The notes under the pieces are model-generated. The model was not told the DNA's origin and searched no databases. It was given only the letters and a program-made list of their open reading frames with translations. The position numbers and the translations under genes are program-made. From CALDTK01 sp045110575 (GTDB lineage: Bacteria; Bacteroidota; Bacteroidia; Chitinophagales; Saprospiraceae): 64,000 nt of DNA. Within the stretch, counting starts at the first letter, position 1, and each line of letters opens with the position of its first letter. The DNA is taken from the NCBI GenBank assembly GCA_045110575.1, contig JBGCGF010000064.1, positions 1 to 64,000 on the forward strand, written 5' to 3'. Positions 16,903-24,308 of this stretch are shown in pieces.

Positions 16903-19419
16903 CTAGTTCAACAACACCCCTTGGCTTGAAATCACCCCTTCGGTATTTCCGATGAGACTCAAGAAGTAGAATCCATTGTTAGCATTGAGAACCTCCAACT
17001 CAAACGTTTGGGGCTGCTCAGAAAGCTGAACTTCTTTGCTTGCGATTACGCGACCTAGTTGATCAGAAACGATCAACTTTCCTTGTTGGGGAGTCGATGC
17101 ATAAGCATTTCCTACGCGGAGGTAATCTCCAACTTGCGTAGGTCTGAGTTGCAGTGCAAAAGCTGTCGTACTCGGCGTAACGTGTGCAGCGGCACCTGCT
17201 TCATCAATACTAGAGCAGATACCTGACCCTTGAATTTGTAGCACAATATCACTGATTGGCGCAATCCCTTGCTGGATCGCGGAGAGGTTAACGTAGTCTA
17301 CAGAAGACATGTCGTCGAATTCACCGATCCACGCATGGATGAAGTAATCTCCTACAGTTGACACATCAAAGCGAGGAATCGCAGAGATGGCCTGAATGAT
17401 TTTATTCGGACCATAGCTCAAGACGTATGTTCGATCAAAGCTTCCCGGAATCACGGCATTTCCATCGGGCAAGCCTGATATTCTTGCCGTTTGATTTACA
17501 AGAACTACGGTGTCAGCGGCGACATTGATAGAACCAGAGGCAGCTGCACAGCTGCTTCCTGAAGTGACCTGAAATACAGCTCCGTAAAAGTCGATGTCCG
17601 CACAAATTCCTTCGGCGAATATCACGTCGTATGCTCCGAAAACATTAAGGCCATTTGAGATCCAATCTCTACGATCGAGGAAATTCAAACTGGTAGGGTC
17701 AGTAGTTTCTGCAGCCAATGGATGCACAGAATAAACCCCAGCTTCGGTAACCGTAAATTGAGGTGTATCGCTCAGTGCTATAATTGTTTGGAGCACTCCT
17801 TGAGCCAGAACGAACGTCAACTCTGCGTTTGCAGGAAGGGAAGCCCCACCGTCAGGTATAGCATCTATGGTCGCCTCACCATTTACGAGTGGTACGGTTG
17901 CCAATACTGGAATCGCACTACTTGCAAAGGCCGCACATGGAGCCAATGGATCTGGAAGGACAATTACCTCTGCACCTGGAATCGTAAGGTCTGCACAAAT
18001 CTCACGATCCATAATGTCCGCGGCGAGATCGCCCATGGTGGTCACACCGAACTGGATAGCACCGAGATCGATAAAATCAGGAGACCCACTATCTGTAACC
18101 TCTGCATTGAGGTAAAAGACCGTAAACGTATCAACCGTATTCACAGAGAAACTAGGGCTAGAAATACTAAGTGCGACGATTATTTCTGTTGGCCCGACCG
18201 TGAGAAAGTACACTGAATCGTAACTCGACGGCACGAAAGCGCTGCCGTCTTGGACAGCATCTATGCGAGCGATACCATTCTGAAGCATAACTGGACTTGC
18301 TACTGCAGTAATGTTCCCTGCGTACGCTGCACAAGGTGCAGTCGTAGTTGCGGGCGTCTTCTTTGTTACGACAATAGCGTTACTTCTTGAGAAGCAACCA
18401 CTTGCGAAACGAACTCCAGAATCCCAAATTCGCTGTCCAACTTCCGCTTGAATATTGCCCGTGTAGCTGAACCCGTAGATCCAGTACTTACCAGCCGACA
18501 AGAAAGACATGTCTACTGCAGGTCCTTGACTAAAGCCACGAATAATATTGCCGTCATCAATGATCACGTAAATAATTGGAGAAACGGATGACGTCGTGTG
18601 ATCAATCAATGGAGCTTGCGTCGTATTCGTATCTACTTTGATGTGCTTCTCACCGTCAACGCGAATTCTTCCGCCATCGACTTCGTTTCGCTCGATGATG
18701 ATGAAGTTGTCAGTTAAGTCATAGCAACCGTCTACCAACTGATCCGTGAAGATGTTGTCACCCGAGCGAACCTTAAGGCTGCCACTGTAGGCCAATCCGT
18801 AGATATAACTCGTGCCTGGGGCTTGATAGCCAAAGTCCTCGTAGGTATTGTAGTCGACCTTTTCGACGTTTCCATCGGTGTCCGTAATAAGGTATACGTA
18901 GCGATCGGCATCAGCTCCGGTCACATCATAGCCTACGTAATCTGGAGAGCCGTCTCTGACACATAACGATGCAAGCACCATCCCGTCATCGTCTGTTATA
19001 GACCCTGCAACTGGAGCGCTGTGCTCAATTTCGATGTAGTTAGACGATAGCTCAAAACACCCTGTTGCTAAATCAATGGCGTAGACTTTTTCGCCAATCG
19101 TAGCTGAAAGTGTTCCCGTATAACTGAGAATGTATGCCCTGCTCTCTCCGTTTGCAAAGCCTTCAAAGTCGAAGGTTTGTCCTGGCTGCTCCGCTAGAAT
19201 TTCTCCTCGATCATCCGTGATGATCGTAGCAAGTGCGGTTGTTGCCTGAAAGTCAGTTCTGAACGTAATCGCATCTGCTTGTCCATCACCAGTACACAGC
19301 TCAATGTCTCTCGTACTGCCAGTTGCATCGTTACGAATCCTGCCCGAAGGACATTGAGCGTATGCATCCAAAGCAAAAAGCGAGCACAGTATGCTGATGG
19401 TGAGTAGACGAAGTTTCAT
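16903..19419 (-). CDS. large secreted T9SS type A cargo protein with two sets of internal repeats
   Basis: An 838-residue exported protein. The start is taken at ATG 19419, where a clear signal peptide begins (MKLRLLTISILCSLFALDAYAQ); the frame is open further upstream without a credible start. Residues about 25-400 hold three diverged repeats of about 110 residues, each ending in a GCFELSSNYIEIE-like strand. Residues about 400-760 hold three further repeats of about 130 residues, each opening with CAA and including a (V/I)D(A/G)xPDG turn. The last 80 residues are a type IX secretion C-terminal sorting domain. No catalytic domain was recognised, so an adhesin or surface structural protein is likely. 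Confidence 0.85.
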   Translation of the reverse strand: MKLRLLTISILCSLFALDAYAQCPSGRIRNDATGSTRDIELCTGDGQADAITFRTDFQATTALATIITDDRGEILAEQPGQTFDFEGFANGESRAYILSYTGTLSATIGEKVYAIDLATGCFELSSNYIEIEHSAPVAGSITDDDGMVLASLCVRDGSPDYVGYDVTGADADRYVYLITDTDGNVEKVDYNTYEDFGYQAPGTSYIYGLAYSGSLKVRSGDNIFTDQLVDGCYDLTDNFIIIERNEVDGGRIRVDGEKHIKVDTNTTQAPLIDHTTSSVSPIIYVIIDDGNIIRGFSQGPAVDMSFLSAGKYWIYGFSYTGNIQAEVGQRIWDSGVRFASGCFSRSNAIVVTKKTPATTTAPCAAYAGNITAVASPVMLQNGIARIDAVQDGSAFVPSSYDSVYFLTVGPTEIIVALSISSPSFSVNTVDTFTVFYLNAEVTDSGSPDFIDLGAIQFGVTTMGDLAADIMDREICADLTIPGAEVIVLPDPLAPCAAFASSAIPVLATVPLVNGEATIDAIPDGGASLPANAELTFVLAQGVLQTIIALSDTPQFTVTEAGVYSVHPLAAETTDPTSLNFLDRRDWISNGLNVFGAYDVIFAEGICADIDFYGAVFQVTSGSSCAAASGSINVAADTVVLVNQTARISGLPDGNAVIPGSFDRTYVLSYGPNKIIQAISAIPRFDVSTVGDYFIHAWIGEFDDMSSVDYVNLSAIQQGIAPISDIVLQIQGSGICSSIDEAGAAAHVTPSTTAFALQLRPTQVGDYLRVGNAYASTPQQGKLIVSDQLGRVIASKEVQLSEQPQTFELEVLNANNGFYFLSLIGNTEGVISSQGVLLN

Positions 19420-19555
19420 TAGACTAGATTTACGGCGTAGGAAACACGCGATTGGAGACGGTATAACCGTTAAGGAGACATATCTCTTAACGTTCAGCTT
19501 TCGCGTAATCCTATTCAGAGTACAAAAACCCCTCCAACAAATGCGTAATTTTGTA

Positions 19556-19999
19556 ATGCGAAAGACACACGTTATCAGTTTACTTACGCTATTTATAGCT
19601 GCAACCACAGTACTTCCAGCGTGTAACTCCACAGCTCCAGAACCAGGTCAAACTGGAGCTACTGGTGCAGAATCTGCAGTAGGAGGTTTCGCGGCGTTCT
19701 ACAATCAATTTCACCAAGACAGCCTCTTTCAAATCTCAAGGATCTCTTGGCCATTGAGTGGCAATTACGTGCAAGACAGCACCGGCGCTGCAGTTGATCT
19801 GCGGCACGCACAAGCTGACTGGACGATGCATCGACCAATCATTGACAATCCTGACTTCGTACAAGAATTTGTCCCACTCACTGAAGACCTCGTCGAGGAA
19901 GTAATCAAAGCACGCGTTGGGAACTATAAAATTGAACGCCGGTTCGCAAAGCTCGACGGAGGCTGGCACCTCATCTACTATCGAACGTCTACGCTTTAA
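19556..19999 (+). CDS. small hypothetical lipoprotein
   Basis: About 147 residues from ATG 19556 (ATG 19541 is an alternative). The lipoprotein signal MRKTHVISLLTLFIAATTVLPAC ends at the lipidated cysteine, followed by a Gly/Thr/Ala-rich linker. The mature part (LFQISRISWPLSG..., then IERRFAKLDGGWHLIYY) resembles the small DUF4348-type domain of Bacteroidota lipoproteins, but I am not sure of the family. The frame extends upstream to 19391 without a signal peptide. It is divergent from the T9SS cargo gene and ends 9 bp from the convergent ATP-grasp gene. Confidence 0.75.
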   Translation: MRKTHVISLLTLFIAATTVLPACNSTAPEPGQTGATGAESAVGGFAAFYNQFHQDSLFQISRISWPLSGNYVQDSTGAAVDLRHAQADWTMHRPIIDNPDFVQEFVPLTEDLVEEVIKARVGNYKIERRFAKLDGGWHLIYYRTSTL

Positions 20000-20008
20000 G
20001 CACTGCGC

Positions 20009-21211
20009 CTATTTTTTGCCCAATCGGTGCATTGCCACACTTGCTCCAACCCAAGTCGCCTCGTTGTTATACTTCACGCCCGTCATTTCGCCCTTGGTAA
20101 TCCGTACAAGGTTATTGACAACCGTTGGACGCTCCTCTCCGGGCCTCCATACCAACATCATTCGCACCTCACACTTTGCAGGTCCAGTTGGAGTTTGGAG
20201 TACAGGACCGTAAGCGACTTTACGCTGTAGGATCCAGTTTTGAGGACGTTCAAGCGCTGAGATATCAGCTTCGGTTGGATTGAGGTTTACTCCTGCTCCA
20301 CTAAAAGAGTACAGTGGTTTAAGGACATATTTAGATAAGTCCCAACTACCGGCGACATATTCATTCGCAAACGTAGTGACGGGGACATTCGGCAAGTGTC
20401 CGATTGCAGGAAGCGTGTGCTTACTGATCCTCAAAAACCAATCTGGATGGCCTGCCCATTCCACATCTACCTCTTCACGAAGCGTAAACTCGTACTTGGA
20501 CAAGTCCTTGGTATTGAGTTCATCCAGGATAACGCGGTTGTAAATCCTCGTTACAGGTATGATGCGCCCCTCACGGCGATAGAAGAGCTTCTTTCCGTTA
20601 CGCTCGAGCTCTTCTAAGCTGACGGTCGGTAATTGTATCTGGTTAGCTGTAGCTAAAAAGTCAATTCTGGTATTCTGCTTAGCAGGTTCTATTTCAAGAA
20701 GAATGACACTTTCAGGGGCATGCTCACCCATGATGACTTCCCTCAACAATTCAACGTAGCTACTTTCGTCAAAACCATTAAAAAACGAGCTATAGCCTGC
20801 TGGTACGGGCAGGTTTTCCCGAAAGGAGCGCGCTAAATCTGCTTGAAAAAAGTAAAGTGAAGGGAACCCCTGAAGTTCGATCAACCAAGGTCGAATCCCA
20901 TCATCCGTCGCGCACAGCGCAAAATCGTATTGCAAAAATAACGGTCGATCAGGCTCTCCATGAATACTCCAATACGGCGCGCGTATGGCTCCTGTAGTTG
21001 CTGCCAAACCGCTTGGAGTGGCAATTACATCGCTAATCCGGTTACAGCTGTCAAGAAGTTCGTTCGCTAACTCGTCTGGCAGAAATATGGGCGTCTCAGA
21101 AAGTCGAAACGTCGCATGATCTCCAATGACATCATACAACTGCTGATGAAAAGCTTGATACTGCTCATCTGTATAGGCGCGATTATAAGCTTCTCTTACT
21201 TCAGGTATCAT
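20009..21211 (-). CDS. ATP-grasp-like ligase, glutathionylspermidine-synthase type
   Basis: A 400-residue protein with late ATP-grasp features: YVLKPLYSFSGAGV (nucleotide-binding lysine and loop), WILQRKV, then the basic/acidic strand CEVRMMLVW. The N-terminal half has PWLIELQGFPSLYFFQ. Enzymes of this kind join a carboxylate to an amine using ATP. It is the last of four minus-strand genes (esterase, ATP-grasp, amidotransferase, this one), 22 bp after the amidotransferase gene. The substrate and exact subfamily are unknown. Confidence 0.65.
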   Translation of the reverse strand: MIPEVREAYNRAYTDEQYQAFHQQLYDVIGDHATFRLSETPIFLPDELANELLDSCNRISDVIATPSGLAATTGAIRAPYWSIHGEPDRPLFLQYDFALCATDDGIRPWLIELQGFPSLYFFQADLARSFRENLPVPAGYSSFFNGFDESSYVELLREVIMGEHAPESVILLEIEPAKQNTRIDFLATANQIQLPTVSLEELERNGKKLFYRREGRIIPVTRIYNRVILDELNTKDLSKYEFTLREEVDVEWAGHPDWFLRISKHTLPAIGHLPNVPVTTFANEYVAGSWDLSKYVLKPLYSFSGAGVNLNPTEADISALERPQNWILQRKVAYGPVLQTPTGPAKCEVRMMLVWRPGEERPTVVNNLVRITKGEMTGVKYNNEATWVGASVAMHRLGKK

Positions 21212-21233
21212 AGCTGTGGGGGGTAAGAAATGA

Positions 21234-22049
21234 TTACACGTTAACGGGGGCGTCGAGTGCGTTTAGAGCTCTTTGAATAAAACCTGGAATGATGACCTCA
21301 TTGGTCAATTTGATTTTCGAATCGTCGGCGAGGTGCGCCATCATCTCATCAAATTTCTTCTGACCGTGCTCTTCTAGAATTACCTTCTTTCGAGCTTCAT
21401 CTTGGAAATATACGGTTAGTCCTTCAGCATCAGCCTCTGGGTGAAACTGAGTACCAACCCACTCATCACTCCAACGAATAGACATGATTGCACGCTCGTA
21501 AGGAACATGTGGTCTATACTTTTCGAAGGCCAAAATACTGGCGCCTGTTGCGCCTAGCGAAGCGTAGTTGGCTCGTACAACTTGGAAGTCACGAAAGTCT
21601 GCCACGTAAAATGGATCGTCTAGTCCAGTAAAGAGAATATCGACATCCCCTTCGTTGGAACTATGGACAGGAAACGTTCCGAAGCTCATGGATCGACGCT
21701 TGGTAATACTTCCCGAAGAGAAGTATCTACTCACCAATTGGAAGCTGAAACAGATGAAAAAGCAATACTTCTTCTTTGAAGGATCGTCTGTGTGCTTATT
21801 GATGAACCAAAGCTCATCGAGCATCTTCATGTATCGACGTTCCCAGTTCTCACCGCTTGCTAAAGGAGAACCAGGACCACCACTGCTGATGTATATGTCA
21901 AAGTCCGTCCCAGGCAACTCACCTTTGTTACGGACGTCGAACTCTACGATTTCAACAGCATCCGTGAAGCCTGCAGCTATTTCTCGAATACAGCGCATCC
22001 CTTGGTTGGGATACCCGTCGTTCATATCTAAAAGGGCCAGACGATGCAT
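21234..22049 (-). CDS. class I glutamine amidotransferase-like protein
   Basis: A 271-residue protein with the class I amidotransferase triad: nucleophile cysteine in FFICFSFQL (about residue 98), then histidine and glutamate in GTQFHPEAD. The early ISSGGPGSP loop fits the oxyanion region. It could supply ammonia from glutamine or hydrolyse a gamma-glutamyl or related amide. It lies between two ATP-grasp ligase genes and is probably part of the same pathway. It has no fused synthetase domain, unlike GuaA or CarA partners. Confidence 0.8.
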   Translation of the reverse strand: MHRLALLDMNDGYPNQGMRCIREIAAGFTDAVEIVEFDVRNKGELPGTDFDIYISSGGPGSPLASGENWERRYMKMLDELWFINKHTDDPSKKKYCFFICFSFQLVSRYFSSGSITKRRSMSFGTFPVHSSNEGDVDILFTGLDDPFYVADFRDFQVVRANYASLGATGASILAFEKYRPHVPYERAIMSIRWSDEWVGTQFHPEADAEGLTVYFQDEARKKVILEEHGQKKFDEMMAHLADDSKIKLTNEVIIPGFIQRALNALDAPVNV

Positions 22050-22139
22050 AAAGGTCAGAGTCGAATTATCATGCCGATTCTAGTTAAATCGGCGTTTGAA
22101 CTGCTTGAGAGACAAACAGATGTAAAGAAATGATGGAGT

Positions 22140-23480
22140 CTACTTCAGTTTTTTAGCCTGCTTACTCCACTCATCACGCTTACCGCGTCCCTTAAACGTC
22201 GTGAGTAATGAATCGACGAGATCATAGTCTCTCACTTTCATTTTCCCAACCTGTTCGTAGGTCAGTATACCCAAACCGTTGAGGATGCCCTCTAGTTTCG
22301 GTCCGACTCCTTTGATGACTTTCAGATCATCTTTAGCTCCTTTGGCCGCTTTGCCCAAACGGGTAAGCAGCTCTTTGGTATTCGCCTTTGCCTCTTTAGC
22401 TGAAAGCACAACAGGTTGATCTTTCACCTTCGGTGCCACAACAGCTTTTGCTTGTGACGGCGATACTTTTACAGCAGCAGGTTTTTTAGCTGCTGGTTTT
22501 TTCTTAGCTACTACACGAGGTGCACTTGCTTTCATGTCTGCCTGTACAGAGCGCTTCATAAAGCTTCCCCAAGTGAGGTTATCTCCACCCGGGGTGTGTT
22601 GCTGCGCGCGCTCAATCGCATAGTCAACGGAATACTTGACCACCCAGTCGAAGTTCTCCTGACCGACAGAGTTCACGTCTGCATCAGGTGCCGGATTAGT
22701 GAAGTCAATCGCATATGGGATACCGTCACGAACGGCGAGTTCTACAGTATTGAAATCATAGCCAAGTGCGTCGCAAAGACGAACCACATAGTCCTCCAAG
22801 GTTTTCAGAAGCTTTGGCTCGATGGCGATACCATCATTGACATAGCGCTCATGAAATACGTTACGAGGTTCGTACTTCATTACGCGCACGTGCTTGCCGC
22901 CTATGCAATAGCAACGGTAGTACGTGGTAAAGTCAACCGCTTCTTGAAGCAGCATATTCAGCTGTTCTGTCTCGTTATATGCGCTCCAAAGCTCTTCCGG
23001 AGAATGCACTTTGTACACATGCTTCCAGCCACCTCCAGTGTTTGGTTTCATGAAGGCAGGAAACCCGATGTGGTCAAAAATAGAGTCCCACTGCAGCGGA
23101 TACTCTAGGTTAGTGAAGGAATCACTCGTGGTATCTTCTGGATGCTGACGACTCGGTAGTAAAACCGTTTTAGGTACAGGTACGCCGACTTCTTGAGCGA
23201 GAACATTCGCACTAAGCTTGTCCTCTGCACTCCACCAAAAAGGGTTGTTGATCACTGCTGTACCTTTCAGTGCAGCGTGCTTCAATGCTGAGCGATAAAA
23301 AGGAACATCCTGACTAATACGGTCGAGAATCACATCATATTCGCTCAATCGACCTTGCTGCGTTTCGCCCCAACGGACAAACTCAAACTGTACATCAGAA
23401 GGAGCGTTAGCTCGTCCGTGCTCTACAAATGCTGCTGGAAAGGTGCGCTCTTGACCGAATAGGATACCGATTTTTTTCAT
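22140..23480 (-). CDS. ATP-grasp ligase with C-terminal helix-hairpin-helix domain
   Basis: A 446-residue fusion. Residues 1-300 are an ATP-grasp enzyme (early FGQERTFP; FPAFMKPNTGGGWKHVYKV with the ATP-binding lysine and glycine loop; VELAVRDGIPYAIDFTNPAPD with metal ligands near its end). Residues about 310-375 are a lysine/alanine/proline-rich linker. Residues about 385-446 form a helix-hairpin-helix module (IKGVGPKLEGILNGLGI) like those appended to DNA-binding proteins and some ribosomal-protein-like genes. The combination of a ligase and a nucleic-acid-type module is unusual. It probably forms an amide or peptide bond; the partner of the tail is unknown. Confidence 0.8.
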   Translation of the reverse strand: MKKIGILFGQERTFPAAFVEHGRANAPSDVQFEFVRWGETQQGRLSEYDVILDRISQDVPFYRSALKHAALKGTAVINNPFWWSAEDKLSANVLAQEVGVPVPKTVLLPSRQHPEDTTSDSFTNLEYPLQWDSIFDHIGFPAFMKPNTGGGWKHVYKVHSPEELWSAYNETEQLNMLLQEAVDFTTYYRCYCIGGKHVRVMKYEPRNVFHERYVNDGIAIEPKLLKTLEDYVVRLCDALGYDFNTVELAVRDGIPYAIDFTNPAPDADVNSVGQENFDWVVKYSVDYAIERAQQHTPGGDNLTWGSFMKRSVQADMKASAPRVVAKKKPAAKKPAAVKVSPSQAKAVVAPKVKDQPVVLSAKEAKANTKELLTRLGKAAKGAKDDLKVIKGVGPKLEGILNGLGILTYEQVGKMKVRDYDLVDSLLTTFKGRGKRDEWSKQAKKLK

Positions 23481-23552
23481 AGACGGAATATAGAACGAAC
23501 TAACTTGATTAGGGAAACGAAAACAGAACTTTCGTGATTTCCTTAAGTTCGA

Positions 23553-24266
23553 TTAGGCTCCGAGAACACGACCTAAATAAGCTGGAAACATATCGTTCCA
23601 CAAAGGCCAATCATGCTCTACCCATCCGCGCATATCTAACCAATGCTTGAGGCCTTTCTCATTGAGCAGGTTGCTCATCCGTACCGTTTCTGGACGACAG
23701 ATATCCCATTCACTTGTACCTAGAATAATCCCCATTTTATAAAGCGCAGGATTAGTAGGATTGCGCATAAAGTCCACCGGATTGTTGAAGTACACTTCAT
23801 CATCGTAGTATCCATTGAGAAAGCTACTCACGTCATAACTCCCCGACATTCCAATTAAGTCACTGACGACCTCTGGGAATTTGAAGGCAAAATTGGCAGC
23901 AGAGTATGCGCCAAAACTGCAGCCGGCGGCGATCACCTTGTCTGCGTTGTGACGTTCTTGAAGCATAGGAACCAACTCATGACGGATCATGCGATCATAC
24001 GCCGCTTGCGTACGCACCATGTCTCGAGGATGCAACTGTTTGTTGTACCAGCTCTCGTGGTTCAGGGTGTCGACACAGTATACGATCACTTTCCCTGCGT
24101 TAATCAACGGCGCAATGGAATCGATCAAGCCCATGTCTTTCGCTTCGTGATATCGCCCAAGGGTAGTAGGGAAAACGATCATTGGTCGCCCGCTCCAACC
24201 AAACCGTTGCATCTGAAAGTCACGGCTAACTTGACTAGAATAAAAGCGTTCGAGCTGTTCTTGCAT
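23553..24266 (-). CDS. alpha/beta hydrolase-fold esterase of the ATP-grasp cluster
   Basis: About 237 residues from ATG 24266. The nucleophile elbow GCSFGAYSA is of the EstA/esterase D-like kind, with WVEHDWPLW probably carrying the catalytic histidine. I correct the start from an upstream TTG because TACCTTTG (24272-24279) precedes ATG 24266 by 5 bases. First gene of the minus-strand cluster. In comparable clusters such esterases are thought to release or trim the ligated product, which is inference here. Its promoter region is only 42 bp from the divergent histidine kinase gene. Confidence 0.8.
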   Translation of the reverse strand: MQEQLERFYSSQVSRDFQMQRFGWSGRPMIVFPTTLGRYHEAKDMGLIDSIAPLINAGKVIVYCVDTLNHESWYNKQLHPRDMVRTQAAYDRMIRHELVPMLQERHNADKVIAAGCSFGAYSAANFAFKFPEVVSDLIGMSGSYDVSSFLNGYYDDEVYFNNPVDFMRNPTNPALYKMGIILGTSEWDICRPETVRMSNLLNEKGLKHWLDMRGWVEHDWPLWNDMFPAYLGRVLGA

Positions 24267-24271
24267 GTGGT

Positions 24272-24279
24272 CAAAGGTA
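24272..24279 (-). promoter_or_regulatory. -7 promoter element TACCTTTG of the esterase/ATP-grasp cluster
   Basis: On the minus strand TACCTTTG is followed after 5 bases (ACCAC) by the ATG at 24266. The arrangement is nearly identical to that of hemC and fixes the start codon of the first cluster gene. Confidence 0.6.
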
Positions 24280-24308
24280 GCCAACTACCCAATTGATATG
24301 TGGAGAGA

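Noticed and set aside
17722..18216. 164-residue antisense frame inside the T9SS cargo gene
   Set aside because: A shadow of a long repeat-rich gene, with low-complexity composition and no motif.
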